This document shows, piece by piece, positions 1-11,624 of a stretch of 64,000 bases of DNA; position 1 is the first letter of the stretch, and each line of letters starts with the position of its first letter. A program made the translations under genes and the position numbers. The stretch covers positions 148,214-212,213 of the forward strand of contig JAAEAF010002492.1 in the NCBI GenBank assembly GCA_011037195.1. Reading direction: 5' to 3'. The notes under the pieces are model-generated. The model was given only the letters and a program-made list of their open reading frames with translations. It did not search any database and was not told the DNA's origin. This stretch comes from Triatoma infestans. Taxonomy: Eukaryota; Arthropoda; Insecta; Hemiptera; Reduviidae.

Positions 1-1046
1 TAAACGTGTTTAAAGTTTGAGTTTATTGCCGTTTATTCAAAGTTGACATTGATCTATTTTTATGAAGCCTTAAAAGCAAGGTACCTCTTTTTAATTATTT
101 ATAATAAAACTCTACTGCAACATGATAAACTTCCCGTTCATCATTCGCGTTTGACTATTTTGCAGAATAGAACGATTAGGCGTTTCCCCCCAAACGTATC
201 AGCACGGATTTTGTACCATATGATTCCGGCTTTTCTGGAACTATGGGCACATTTTCCCAAACATAATGCACTTTGAAAACTATAAAGCAGTGTATAGAAT
301 CAAGAAATTTTCGCCTCAATACGCTCTAAAGTGCTATTTCGGTTTACTACACAATTCTATCATCTAAATAAATATTAGAATTAAATATGCTGTTGAAATT
401 CCGTGTTTGAAGAAAATCGGATGACCGAAAGTGCGTTTTTATTGAAAAGTATTTTTCAGTTTTCTGCTATTTTCTCTAAAATGGCTCCAATCATATTATT
501 TAATCTATTAATGTGAACTACAGATACAAAGTGCTACAACTTTTATTTGAAACATTTCTCTTGGTAAATTCATTTAATAGAGCTTTTTGGGTGAGAGGGT
601 GTTGTTTTCCTCTAATGTGCTATCATAATTCATCAGAGATATTTTCCGTAATAGCCTGCTTCTTTTTGTGGTCATCGACTGGTTTCGGGCGTTCGTTCAT
701 CATCAGGATGCTTTTGTTAAACCGTGTTATAACACAGAGAAATTTAGTTGTTTGTTAAAATAGATATTGGTTTTTATATTATAGATGCTACCATAACTGA
801 TTATACAATTCTATCATCTAAATAAAATTAATTAGAAATAAATAGATTCCGCAGGATTTTTCCCGAGTTTCAAGAAAATTGGTGAGTTTTTACTAGACAG
901 GTTTTACACTTTTTGCTTTCTCTATAAAAAGAACCGACAAATTTCATTAAATCTGGTGTCGTACTATCTATAACTATAAAACTTGTCTGTTGCAATTTTG
1001 TAAACTGCAGTAGGGGGAATGTTGTGTGAGTGTTTCATACCAGATT
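1..1046 (-). repeat. Modular interspersed repeat (left-copy example)
   Basis: Contains modules of about 320-340 bp marked by a pyrimidine-rich block with TTTTCTC-AAAATGGCTCC, a block with AATTCTATCATCTAAATAA, and GAAATTCCGTGTTTGAAG. It ends near 1022-1046 with GTGTTTCATACCAGA, the reverse complement of a terminus seen at 33978, 17224 and 40568. It also carries a hammerhead-like motif at 673-707. No coding capacity. Confidence 0.6.
673..707 (-). ncRNA. Hammerhead-ribozyme-like core motif
   Basis: On the minus strand CTGATGA is followed 13 bases later by GAAAC and a CAGTC/CGGTC segment. These are the two conserved hammerhead boxes. Such minimal type I motifs are known from Penelope-like retroelements. 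Stem II is weak here, so activity is doubtful. Confidence 0.35.
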
Positions 1047-1456
1047 TTGAGTGTGTGTTATGGGACTGGTGGATGGCTACTTGTGAAGAAGAGAAGGGGG
1101 TCAAGAAGTTTTGGGATCCATTGACTGTTCTTAAGGTCCAATCAGAATTGTAAAGGTTTACTCTCCGAAAACTTGTTTGTTTTCGTTTTTACTTTCTCTT
1201 AAGCCCAGTATTGCAGGAATACTGCACTGTGATCCGCTGAGTACCAGAAAAAATGCAATGGTGTGTGTGTGTGGGCACAAAATATTTCACAAACGTAAAA
1301 CTGCAGGAAGCTCGAATTTGATCAGTTCGTACTTCCTAATGCTATATATGACAAGAAGTTTTCCGGCAAAACTCTCATCCGGAAGTGTTTCATTAATGAA
1401 TGATTTTTTTCATTTTACGATTTTTCTCAAAAAAGATTCTCTTTAAGCTTCGTACG

Positions 1457-1756
1457 CTGTCTACACAGTAGTAGTACCTGTCTACACAGTAGTAGTACCT
1501 GTCTACACAGTAGTAGTACCTGTCTACACAGTAGTAGTACCTGTCTACACAGTAGTATTACCTGTCTACACAGTAGTATTACCTGTCTACACAGTAGTAG
1601 TACCTGTCTACACAGTAGTAGTACCTGTTTACACAGTAGTAGTACCTGTCTACACAGTAGTAGTACCTGTCTACATAGTAGTAGTACCTGTCTACACAGT
1701 AGTAGTACCTGTCTACACAGTAGTAGTACCTGTCTACACAGTAGTAGTACCTGTCG
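1457..1756. repeat. 21-bp minisatellite, about 14 units
   Basis: Near-perfect tandem copies of TGTCTACACAGTAGTAGTACC. A few units have CAGTAGTATTACC or CTACATAG variants. Length 21 is a multiple of three, so it produces spurious open frames. Confidence 0.95.
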
Positions 1757-2147
1757 TTTTTATTTGGGACGTTTTTTGGGATGAAAAAATATTTTAGGAG
1801 GATCTACGGAATTTATTGTATCAAATTTCAAATTTAATTTGAGCCACTACAAATAACTGGAGCTGGTCAACAACACTGAAGTGATAGCATGAGCGTAATG
1901 GTACTCACGTGGTCCATACATCAGTTTTATAAATGGATGTTGGTTCACTGAAAAAAAAAAAAAAATTAGCTAAAATTGTAATTGTATTATTAATTGCAGC
2001 AGAGAAAGCGTATAAATGTTTAATATCAGCTTTTTCTTTTTATCTTCAGATGTTCGGCCATTTAAACATAAACATTTTCAATGAGCATTATTTGTCCTCA
2101 CCAAATATTAATTTAGTCAATTGATACGGATGGAGATCTTCGATTTA

Positions 2148-2356
2148 TTATTGGTTATTCTTACGTTTTTTTATGTTCCTCTTTTTTTTGATGCTACTTG
2201 TGATGGTAACACTATATGGGGCATTTCTTTTTTGAGGATGATGTCGCTGCAAGCATGCCATAGCAGTGCAAGCTCCGATTGTTCCTTGAGGTGTACAAAT
2301 GCACTTGTTGCATCCATCTCCTGCTAGTACCCATCTGCCTGGCGCACAGCTTTTCA
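2148..2356 (-). CDS. Pacifastin domain exon with basic tail, left copy
   Basis: Follows a TTTTAG acceptor in phase 1; open to TAA at 2150-2148. Domain: Cys, 11 residues, CNKCIC, TPQ-G-TIGA, CTAMAC. P1-P1' read Ala-Met, which suggests an elastase-like target. A 37-residue tail, rich in Lys and Arg, follows. No separate signal exon is visible between it and the 3861-4027 exon, so it may be an alternative terminal exon of the same gene, using the 11.6-kb signal exon (46+209=255 bp, in frame), or a broken gene. The right copy differs by a Cys-Ala-Pro to Cys-Lys-Pro change at the first cysteine. Confidence 0.75.
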
Positions 2357-2796
2357 CTAAAATCAAAAAGCTAAATAATATAAATGCATTCGCTGATGAA
2401 AGATAAATTCTGTCACCATGTTTGCATTTGGCTAACACTAGTGTTTGCCAAGTTCATTTTGTTCTTTATTGTAGACGCGTCTCATGTATGGTGATAATCA
2501 GCACTAATACTACGAATGAAATCACTTTTATCGGAATAAGATCTTCTAATATTGAACATTTTAGCTGTTAAAGAAAATGAATGTAACTATAACTAAATTA
2601 ATGAGTAAGAATAAGTCGCGTCAGTGTTTAACATTTGAGTATTATCACATATGCTTTATTTATTACATCCTTGTATTGAACTTAAAAATAAATGAATAAA
2701 TAGAGTAGGCACATACCCAGGGTGCTTACCTGGCACAAGCTAACTTTAGGAGGCAAGGTTCCGCATATTTCTAGAGCCTATCACTAATACCTTACT

Positions 2797-3600
2797 GAGA
2801 GAAAGTCGCCCACGTATTCCAGTGTTTTTTTTTTTTTTGTAATTGGAAGAAACTTACTGTAAGATTAAAAAAAATTCTCTGTTGAAGAAATTCACCAATG
2901 CAAAAGAAAGTTGGGCGTAATAAAGCAATTATGAAAACCGTCTTTCTCTTGCAGCTAGTCAAATCAAGATTTAATTCTAAGTTGTTGTGGTGATTAGGGT
3001 TGGTTCCGCAGGGCTGGAAAGCATCAGAGATATTTTTCATGATAGCCTGCTCCTTTTGGTGTCATCGACCGGTTTCTGGCGTTCACCCGTCATCAGGTTG
3101 CGTTTGTGAAACAGTGCGGTAACATCGACTTGCACACAGGAAATCTATATAATCGCAGTGTTTGACAAACGCACCTCTAATTCTAAGCTCGGCAAATTCA
3201 TGACTTTTATTGCGTCAAAAACCACACAACATTATAAAAGTAACAGCAATGCTCGAAGAAGTCTAAAAATGTAAAAAACACCTAGCATACAAGGGTTTAG
3301 GAATCTACTCAAAGAGGTGTAAGAACTTTTTATACAGCAAAAGCTCTTTTATAGGCCAGCAAATATCAAGAACTACCGCACTAGTCAACTGTTAGAACCG
3401 CAAGAGTTCCACTAATCGATAGAATTCTTCAATTATCAAATCGATACTAACCACCATCAACACTCTCCTCTCGGTCACATTGTCCTCATACACTCATTTC
3501 TCCACATACTCAGTTATGTTGAGGTCTGTAAAGAACAACTAGCAGTTTTATGTTTCAGTCTTCAGCTATATCAATATCACTACTTCTTGCTTCCAGTACA
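2797..3600. mobile_element. Left-copy-only insertion with hammerhead-like motif
   Basis: Absent from the right copy at the matching site (about 51500-51560). A block of about 60 bp starting ACAAGCTAACTTTAGGAGGC occurs on both sides (2738-2796 and 3600-3663) but once in the right copy. Inside is a hammerhead-like motif on the minus strand (3098-3063: CTGATGA, then GAAACCGGTC) and a T15 run. No long reading frame. A Penelope-like fragment is the best guess. Confidence 0.5.
3063..3098 (-). ncRNA. Hammerhead-ribozyme-like core motif
   Basis: CTGATGA, 13-base stem II segment, GAAACCGGTC on the minus strand, inside the left-copy-only insertion. ACCGGT is self-complementary, as expected for the very short stem III of Penelope-type hammerheads. 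Confidence 0.4.
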
Positions 3601-3860
3601 CAAGCTAACTTTAGGAGGCAAGGTTTCGCATATTCCTAGTGCAATTCTTATCACTAAAACCTTTACAATAGCCACTTCTCCTCTTTCTACTAGTTATAGT
3701 ATCACAAAAGTTCTTTTAATTTAACCTATAATACATCATTGTAACCTCTAAATTTTTAAGTCCATGTAATTAAATATCACCCAAATCGGGATTTACCATT
3801 TTTTACTTTTTTTAATGAACAAGCAGACAAACAGGCGGTGAAAACAAATTATTTTTGGTG

Positions 3861-4027
3861 TCAACAATATGCTCTATATTTACATGGTAGTTTGTGGTTA
3901 TTTAAAATTTTTCGTCCAATATGGCAATTTTTCATCGTACAGACAGTCCTTTTCCCGCTAAATGTACAAACACAATGATTACATCCATCGGCAGCGGGGA
4001 TTGTGGTGCCAGGTTTACAAGTTGGTT
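3861..4027 (-). CDS. Pacifastin domain exon, terminal, left copy
   Basis: Follows a TTGCAG acceptor in phase 1 and ends at TGA (3863-3861). It encodes Cys, 11 residues, CNHCVC, TFS-G-KRTV, CTMKNC, then a 22-residue tail that includes one more Cys pair. P1 and P1' read Met-Lys, suggesting a chymotrypsin- or elastase-like target. An ATTAAA-type poly(A) signal lies about 45 bases beyond the stop. The exon is probably joined to the linker exon at 4314-4132. The duplicate at 51783-51949 is the same length and open. Confidence 0.8.
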
Positions 4028-4131
4028 CTGCAACAAGTTGACTTATTATGACTTCAGTTATGAGAGGGTAATATTTCTATTTTTTTTTTTTTCAGACAAA
4101 TATCACTGTTTTTAAACATTTTGAGACTCAC

Positions 4132-4314
4132 TTTTAATAGGTTCAGGTCGTTTTCTTTGATTAATCTTTTGTGTTGTGAGTAGTATAGGGCTTTGTTTCT
4201 TTCTGAAATTTGGCAAGTTTCCATCCAAGTCGTACATCCAACTACTAGAGTCATTATCAATTAAAACTGAATTTCCAGCTACAGAACAATTATTATGTTC
4301 TGTATACAAAATAC
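4132..4314 (-). CDS. Linker exon of a pacifastin precursor
   Basis: A 183-bp exon between a TTCACAG acceptor and a GTGAGT donor, open in one frame, phase 1 at both ends. The 61-codon product is polar and contains NQRKRPEP, a dibasic site of the kind used to cut pacifastin precursors into separate inhibitors. It joins in phase to the domain exon at 4027. The right-hand duplicate (52052-52234) keeps length, splice sites and reading frame. Confidence 0.6.
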
Positions 4315-4686
4315 CTGTGAACAAATTATACTTAACCTATATCTAAATTACCCTTATCCTTCATTATAGCTAATTATAACCTTCACTATAATCAATGACA
4401 ATAATATTATATATTGAAACACGATATACATAAACACGAGTTTCTCCAAAGTTTCACTTTGGTTGGCAAATGATTAATTGAAGCTTTTGTGCAGGTAAGT
4501 TCGTTTCCACAATGGGACGTCAAGTTTGAGCGTTCAGTGATTTTTTTTTTTTTTTGTAGGTAGAGATCTGAGAACATAGTGTGGGAATTTTCCAGATAAG
4601 TAGGAGGGTGCAGTACATGCTCTAAGCAAGGACTAAAAGGCTAGTGTCTTGTTATGTTTATAACAAATAAAAGGTTAAGAGATTAA

Positions 4687-5251
4687 GGGCTAGCGCACTA
4701 GTCTGGCTGGAGTGGATCCTCGCACACTAGGCCAACTAAACAGTTTAATTGGTAGTTGGTGCGCAGACTTGCTACTCGGTATTGAATGGTTGTTCCAATC
4801 AAAACCAATAAGTTTACGAGAAGTACAATTATTGCTCTTATAAGGAGAAGAATGTTGAAAAAGAGGAAGAAGAGAAACGGGGCTATTGGGTGCATCCCAT
4901 AAATAGTGATCGAATGTTGTTTTAACGCTTAAGTGTCGGTCAAAGACATTCTTTTTTCTTCTCAATTGTCCGGCACAAGAAAATCGAAATATAAATAACC
5001 TACGATTATATGAAGAGTGTTATGTAGTTTCCGCGGATTAAAGTCGGCGAGTGGGCGCATGCCAATTGTTAACCAAAGAATCGGCCGTTAGTTGGCAGAC
5101 TTTTTAGTTGAAAGGGAATCGGGCAGCCCATCAAACTATTTAATCGGCGGATTTTTTATCGTTTGGTGTGCGCACTTCCATTTCTCTCTTTAGTAATTAA
5201 ACATCCAGACTAAACTATCGACCGATAAAAGTCTGCAGTGTGCGCTAGCCC
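4687..5251. mobile_element. PIF/Harbinger-like MITE, left copy
   Basis: Terminal inverted repeats GGGCTAGCGCAC at the left and GTGCGCTAGCCC at the right, flanked by TAA on each side (4684-4686 and 5252-5254). A 3-bp TAA target duplication and GGG-start termini fit the PIF/Harbinger group. At 565 bp without transposase it is non-autonomous; the open frame on its minus strand is probably fortuitous. Confidence 0.75.
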
Positions 5252-5469
5252 TAATGCTTGTAACCGTTCGACGTTGGCGCAGAGAACTGAGCGTCCCGCT
5301 GCTCCAGTTGTGTTATTTTTAAAATGAATACCGCAAACTGCGAGATTTTGCTGTTTGCGTCTTAATTCTACTAAGAATTATTTCTGACTTCTTTGTGCTA
5401 TATATTAAGTACTTAAATCTAGCCAGTACTACTTAACATACCATTTACCAACAAATTTTACCTTTTGTC

Positions 5470-6960
5470 CTCTTTCGGAAGGAGTATACAGCACTTTAGA
5501 AAACACCACCAATAAATATCTTTATTTTAAATGCACAAATTAATAGTTTACCGGAACACAAAAAACTAATAAAAACTAATTAATTACTAATAAAAACAGT
5601 TAATTAATTTTTTCACAACACATGGCCCCATATATATTTTTTTGAAACCTTCCACGTCCTGCTGGGGTCCGCTTCATCACCTCTTCGTTTTCAAAAGATG
5701 GCCTGCCCAGCCAATTTTTACGTTACTCGCGGTATCGTGCGGGTTGTCACCGCTCTTAGGGGGTTTGCGCCTCGCAATAAGGACGCCATCCACTGGCCCC
5801 CGCTACTATGGCTGTCGGAGTCGCCCATTTGGGGACTCCACTCAGGGTCACTCCCTCTAGGCTCCTTCTCTGACGTTGGATCTTCCTCAGTTGCGGCGCT
5901 CGTCGAACTTTTGTCGTCCTCTATGTCCTCTTCCTAAGCTGGTGAGTATCGCTGTGGCGGGCTCTTCTCCCTTGCTGGCTTAGGTTTACCGGACACCTTA
6001 TCCTCAATAAGGCCAGGACTCTCAGGGGTTCCCCAGATATCCCAGATATCCTCTTACGGGTTGTTGACCTGCGCTAATTCGGGAGCGCTTCCAGGTTCTC
6101 GTGTCATGTTTGGTGTTGTGGTTGGTTGCCGTGAGGGCTATCATTGGCTCCTTTCCTCCCACTCTCCTGGTTCTTGGGTTCTTTTTCGGCTCCCCTTCTC
6201 CCTCTTCTCTTTCCTTCGGGCACTTCTTCAAGCGGTCAACATGCGTGATCTCCAGTTGTCCGGGTGCCCTATCTTCCAGGTAGGACACAGGACCTCTTCT
6301 CTCGTCCATCCGAAATGCCCGCTCCAGGAACTGTACTACTTTTTTGATACTCCGGTGGGTATAACTTGGTTCTTTATGTATTCCCAGTCCCCTTCCTGAA
6401 ATTCCCGCATTCTCCTCCCTTTGTTGACTCTCCGTCGATTCCGCCCGATGAGTAATTGAAGCCGCTCAGCTGCCTGCTGGTATGCCATTTCCAATCCCTC
6501 TTGTACCCTTCGACTATAATCGGGGAACTTCACTGCTCCTCTGCAGGTATTCGGCAGTTGCCTCGCGATTACATTGCAGCAAACTCCCTTGGTCTCGCGG
6601 CCAACTCGAGGAGGGTTCTTCAGTACGGCGCTTGAGGGGCACTTTCTCACTTAATTCCGTGTATCCCGATTAAGGGTTTTCCAGTGAAAGTACCCTCTGA
6701 TCCGTCCAAGCGTCCTCCCCACTCCTGGGTGACCTATAATGGGCGAGTCGTGATACAGCCTCAACACACTGGGTCCATAGATCTGACAACTTCCACTTGC
6801 TCTCGTGCTTTATATACAGCAACCCGTCGACGTCGATCATATCTTCCGCCGTTGGTTCCCGCACCGCTACAAGTGCAGCGATGCCCCGTCAGGAGTGTGA
6901 GTTTTAGAAACTTTTCCCTGGGCGCTTTATATCTAGGGTAGTTCAGGCGCTTCATCAAAG
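5470..6960 (-). pseudogene. Gypsy-type LTR retrotransposon relic (integrase end), left copy
   Basis: Minus-strand fragments in several frames read as the C-terminal half of a Ty3/Gypsy polyprotein. At 6864-6670 is VDGLLYIKHESKWKL, then RLAHYRS, resembling the integrase zinc-binding region. At 6650-6336 are KNPPRV, then DYSRRVQEGLEMAY, then EFQEGDWEYIKNQVIP. At 6309-6022 is APGQLEITHVDRLKKCP, the usual integrase tail. The reverse transcriptase is missing. Frameshifts and stops make it inactive. LTRs are not resolved; the block 5470-5640 may be LTR. Confidence 0.7.
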
Positions 6961-7329
6961 CGTCCCAAATTGTGAGGCTTCGTGGAGATGGAGAGACTAA
7001 TTTTTAATTTTATTTAATATATGCTATCGTTAGTGGGGGTAATTACTCTGCTCATCGAGAGTAGGGTGACCAGGGCCTGGATGCATCAATTAGTGGGAAT
7101 CTGGAAATATCCAGAGGCAGGCAGGCTTGCTTCTGAAGGAAAACGGGACAGGAGGAGCCGCGGAAGACTTGTGCCCCTGCGGCGCTTTCCCCAAACGTGG
7201 TCAAAGATAAATGACAGATATGTAAGGCAGGTATTTTTATTTTTATTTATTTATTTAGGTTTACTTATTTATTTATTTATTTTTTTAAATTTTATTTATT
7301 AATTTTTATTCCTGCCTGCTGTCTATCAA
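6961..7329. other. Junction between Gypsy relic and LINE, low complexity
   Basis: AT-rich runs of TATTTATTT at 7235-7305 and a degraded stretch that might be the LINE 5' part. No gene supported; the same DNA is at 62440-62780. Confidence 0.5.
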
Positions 7330-9830
7330 AAACGTTAGAAGTTCTATTTCTTCCATTAGTTGACTTATCACTATGATTGACAGGGTAGAAATGGTTAAGG
7401 TTAACTTGCAACATAGCATAGAAGCAACGGCTGATTTATTTAATATAGCATAGATGCCAATCTATTGCTGGGTTGCATATATATTTTACACTTATCCAAG
7501 TACCTTATGCTTATAAAGGTTTGGTTCGAGGTTTGAGTGGGGTCAATGGCAGGCTGTTTGTTGCGGATGGCGGGGGCACTCCTAGAGCATGTATTTGTGT
7601 TTGTAGAGAGTATGAAAGCTGCTCAAACAGTTTTGCTTTAGGGAACTGGTGGCGGTGAGGATTGCTCTGGGGATTGGTGGGCTATGTCTGGATATGATGG
7701 TGGCCTCGGCCTATAACGCCTATGACCGTCCCGATCCTCCTCCTCAGAAATTAGCAGGTTTGATACGGTTTTCGGAGTCCAGCAACATAGTTGTGATGCA
7801 AATGCACACCATGTTGTCTGGGGCAGCAGCAACATCAATAGTTGGGGTCGTGCTTTTCATGGACTTTTTGATGTGTACTGAGCAGGATGTTATATATAGT
7901 GATTCTGAACCCACTTTTAAAACTAGGATTAGAAGACAAGTTATTGATATTACTAGCTCTTGCTTAATACCTATTTCCCCGATAACATAAACAGCACTAC
8001 TTCGTCTGCGGTTGCGGAAGGTGGTAGTGACCTGGCTACCACGGACGAGGTAGTTACTATGGATAGAGTGGTTTGGGCACTGCAGAGTTACTCACCATTT
8101 AATCCCCTGGACTTGATGGAGTTTATCCCTGTCAGCTACAAATTGGTGGGGATGTACTGATGAAGGTGTTGATAAGGATTTTTAAAGTTGTTTGTTGTTT
8201 GGTTATGTGCCAACATTATGGAGGGAAGTTAGGGAGGTCTTTATTCCTAAACCAAAAAGAAGTGACTACTCTGACCCTAAGGCATTTAGACCTATAAGTC
8301 GTATATCTTCCTTTTAAAAACTTTGGAAAGTTGGTGTGTAGCTATATTATTGATGGTCCTTTCAAGGATCATCAATTCCATCCAAACCAACATGCTTATA
8401 CAGTAAGAAAATCGTCAGATACTGCTTCGCATTATCTAGTCGGTAGGATAGACTCTGCTCTAAAGACAAAGGAATATGCACTAGGGTGCTTTTTCGATGT
8501 TGTTGGGGCATTTGGCAGATTAGCGTTTGATGCTCTTGAAGATTCCCTGGGACGAAAAGAAATACACCCATTTTTAATAAATGGATAGGTAGTTATTTAA
8601 GGTGTAGTGTTATATAGGCTTCTATAGGAATGCGCACTGTGTTTTTGGGTCTGGGTAGAGGGTGTCCTTAAGGTGGTTGTCTCACCAAAGTTATGGTGTG
8701 CTGTCATGGATGAACTGTTAACCAGGATGAATTTATCGGGATCCCATGTACAGGCAAATCTGATGATGGAATTTTATTGATGGGGCGATGTCTGACTACT
8801 ATCTCAGACTTAATGCAAAGTGCCCTCAGTATGATTTCACTCATGATAAGGGTCTTTCAATTAATCCTAGTAAGACGCAGGTGATTTCATTTACTAATAG
8901 GAGGAGGATCGTAGGATTAAAACCTCGCAGGTTATTAGGAACTTCTGTTCAGATTTGCAAATCGGTGAAGTTTCTTGGAGTGGTCCTTGACAGTAAATTA
9001 AATTGGTCGGAACATGATAAGACACAGCTTCAAAAGGCAATTATTTTCTTTTGGCAATGTGGAAGAATCGTAGGTAAAAATTGAGGGATTGCTCCCAAGA
9101 TGATGTTTTGGATTTGGATGGTTGTTAAACCTAGGAGGTAAGATCCACTACACTGCTGCATGAGGATATTCAACGCTTGGCTTGTCTGGCGGTGACCGAT
9201 GCGAGGGTTACAGGTTTTCGTTGTGATAGAATGTTGAAGACATTTGTTTTCGAGCATTTATACAGTGGCAGGTTACTTCTAGGGAAGATTGATCAAGATT
9301 GGGTCCGTCTGGTGTGATAATTACTTCCGTGTTACACGTACGGTTCCAGAATGGTTGGTAGGCTGGAGCTGTGGTCTGGTTTGTGGGATGAGCTCAGTTG
9401 GCTTTCGGTAGGCCAAAATGCTCATTGGAGGTCCGGACAAGGCCAATAGTGAGAGTTGCTGTGTTTTTCACGGAGCTCTCTCAGGCATTTGGTTGGGAAT
9501 CTTACCGGACATTGTGGTTTAAGGAGACATCTCTACAGGGTTCAAGCCGAATCCATTTTGTAGAGTCTGTGAGACAGAGGAGGAAACACCCATCCATCTT
9601 ATGACTGATTGCCTGGGTTGTGAGGAAATTAGGTTTAGGACGTTTGGTCGGAATAGGATGTCTGAGGAAGAGCTTAGGCTATTTCCACTTAGGTTATTGT
9701 CTGGATATTTGTCCTAGACCCGGTTTGTTGTTCTTCTTGGCCTTGCTTTATGAGCCCAGTGTAGCTTTGGATAGCGTAGGGTTTGGTTCCTCCCCACAGA
9801 CAAATAATAAAATGACCACTCTCTAATCCA
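7330..9830 (+). pseudogene. R1-like non-LTR retrotransposon relic, left copy
   Basis: Plus-strand pieces in shifting frames. Endonuclease remnants near 7500-7990 include GLSGVNGRLFVADGGG and a DANAHH-like stretch. Reverse transcriptase remnants at 8220-8590 include a PKAFRPIS-like motif and GCFFDVVGAFGRLAFDAL. At 8840-9080 are LSINPSKTQVISF and VKFLGVVLDSKLNW. The end (9540-9700) has a CRVC...H...C knuckle typical of R1 and jockey ORF2 ends. A probable 3' end is at about 9825. About 0.5 kb of the endonuclease-RT junction is deleted compared with the right copy. Confidence 0.75.
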
Positions 9831-10227
9831 AAATGCAATTGAAATAATATATAAACTTCCTTTAAAGAGACTTCTTTAATGTTGGCGTCGCTTTTGGTTA
9901 TATCGTCCAACTTCATTTCTTAAGAAAATAGTTTATTTCTTTTAGTTTATCTGACTTGTATCCCACATCTGAAGTTATAAGAAGGTGCCTTGAGGTAAGT
10001 ACAACACCTAAGTATATATATATATATATATACCTAAGTGTATTATATGAATGTTTTTGTGATATTATTAAAATTGCAAGTACAGCAGATAGTTACCGTG
10101 TGGACGAACTTTTATTTTATACATAGATGCTAAAAAACACATTATTATAACCTTGTAGAAGAATTATTGTTTTTCTGCTTTGCCGCATAAGCAACAACAT
10201 CTCTTTAGGACAAGACGCACCCACCCA
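9831..10227. other. AT-rich non-coding DNA with (TA)n
   Basis: A TATATA run at about 10013-10031. No gene or element recognised. Confidence 0.5.
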
Positions 10228-10404
10228 CTGAAATTGGCACTGGACTCCCACGCAGAGGACGCGGGTTCGAGTCCAGCAGTGCTGCCCTAAGATTTTTATT
10301 CTTGGAGCCCCTATAGCTCACGGTTCGGCGATGGACAGTGTTATTTGGAAAGAGAGAACCTGTCCGGAGGCCCGGCAGTGCAATGAGAATGACTATAGAT
10401 GTTG
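10228..10404 (+). mobile_element. tRNA-derived SINE, 5'-truncated
   Basis: Shares body with the SINE at 11983: GGACTCCCACGCAGAGGAC, box B GGGTTCGAGTCC, then a core to TAGATGTTGA. Box A and the A tail are missing. Confidence 0.85.
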
Positions 10405-10799
10405 AAATATGCCTTCTTAGAAAACACAGAGTTAAATTTATTATCATAGTTACAATTTCATCGTTAAAAAAATTTTGGTACATTACTAAGCCACATAGTT
10501 AAGTTTTGAACAGTTTTAAGCCACTCACAACTTGATGCCGCTTCTAGAAGTTAAAAGTAAATAACTAGAGCTAAACACTAAGCTGTTACACAAGTTTTCG
10601 TGCACAAAGTAAATATAGAAACGCTCACTAGAATCTTATTCTTCATTCAAATATTCAATATAATCCTTCATTCGCTACCACTTTCACCCATTTATCTGCA
10701 AGCATATCAAAAAACTTATTCCGTGCTAATTATTCTGCTACAAATTTTTCAAAATGCTGTTTCTTTGAGCCCATTGACCGGTAAGACCGTAATCAGATC

Positions 10800-11360
10800 A
10801 GGTGAAAAGCGAGATTATAGGGTAGGGTAATGCACAACGCTTTCCCTTTAGTTCTCTCAAATTTACTTGAGCCCAACGCAAACGATGAGCGGTAGCGTTA
10901 ACATGACACAGAATAATTTCATTCTGATTAATTAAAAACTGGTACATTGGTTTTAACACTTCGAAACTCTACACAGCTGTTAAGCATAAAGATCGAAGTC
11001 AGAAGTTCTACCGTCTGGGACGAGTTTAAATATCTTCATGACTTTTTTCCTGAACCATTCATGGGTAAACATTGATTTGGCCACTTGACATAATGATACC
11101 CACGGCTTGCTAATTATAGGAATTGCTACCCAGAATTAGATAATTCTAGAATTGCTTGACCCATCATCATCGACAAGCGAAGGACGATCTGGCCTTGGCT
11201 CATTTTGAAGACTAGTATCTCTCCCTTTAAACATTTGAAATATTGTCGACCATGAAACACAGTTTTGTCTTCGGGCATTTTGGTTGTAGATTGTACTGAA
11301 CGTTTTTAGACCTTTATTCAATAAATGATTGAATAAAGGATCAGTCAAAGTTAAGAACAT
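10800..11360 (-). pseudogene. Mariner-like transposase relic
   Basis: Minus strand near 11290-11170 reads QNCVSWSTIFQMFKGRDTSLQNEPRPDRPSLVDDD, in two parts here (CVSWSTIFQMFKGRDTSL; then NEPRPDRPSLVDDD), like the helix-turn-helix end of mariner transposases. Near 10930-10860 CHVNATAHRLRWAQ recalls the HDNARPH catalytic block. The middle is eroded and no inverted termini were found. Confidence 0.5.
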
Positions 11361-11578
11361 TGATATTAATGATACAAGCGAAACCAACAATTATAAGGAC
11401 TAATTATCTTATTTCAGAAGTGAGCATAGTTTTTATACAGAAAATCTTATGCAACAACCAAGTATAATTATTGTAATTAAAGATAAATTAAAATCAGGTT
11501 AACGTAAACTCTTTTGGTACATATTTCAAAAAATTAATAAGAAAAATAAAAAAAAATTTAAATAAACAAATCACTTAC

Positions 11579-11624
11579 CTACAAATAAAGAGAGAACAAA
11601 CAAACCAGTTAAGAAGTGATTCAT
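11579..11624 (-). CDS. Signal-peptide exon of a third pacifastin gene
   Basis: Reads MNHFLTGLFVLSLFV plus one base, then a GTAAGT donor: a 46-bp phase 1 exon exactly like those of the two complete genes. The next compatible phase 1 acceptors downstream on the same strand are at 4314 (linker exon) and 2356 (domain exon). Joining to 4314-4132 and 4027-3861 gives 396 bp, an exact multiple of three. The intervening 7.3 kb is mostly transposon relics, so the pairing is inferred rather than seen. Confidence 0.65.

Larger units (their letters stand above)
1..9830. repeat. Left copy of a large direct duplication
   Basis: From base 1 to about 7955 the sequence aligns in order and orientation with 42187 to about 63480: modular repeat, 21-bp minisatellite, pacifastin exons, MITE, Gypsy relic, LINE. 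From 7955 to 9830 the LINE continues, with no counterpart because the right copy runs off the window. The left copy lacks the two LTR elements of the right copy and has an extra insertion at 2797-3600. Confidence 0.9.

Noticed and set aside
1457..1756. CRISPR-like array
   Set aside because: Units are contiguous without spacers, and the context is eukaryotic.
2357..2438. Hydrophobic run (FILFSFLILV) just ahead of the 2148-2356 domain as an alternative signal peptide
   Set aside because: It is the pyrimidine-rich end of the intron before TTTTAG; no in-frame ATG opens it, and all paralogues use a separate 46-bp signal exon.
4690..4965. 91-codon minus-strand frame conserved in both duplicates
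   Set aside because: Lies inside the Harbinger-like MITE and includes its terminus; conservation follows from the recent duplication.
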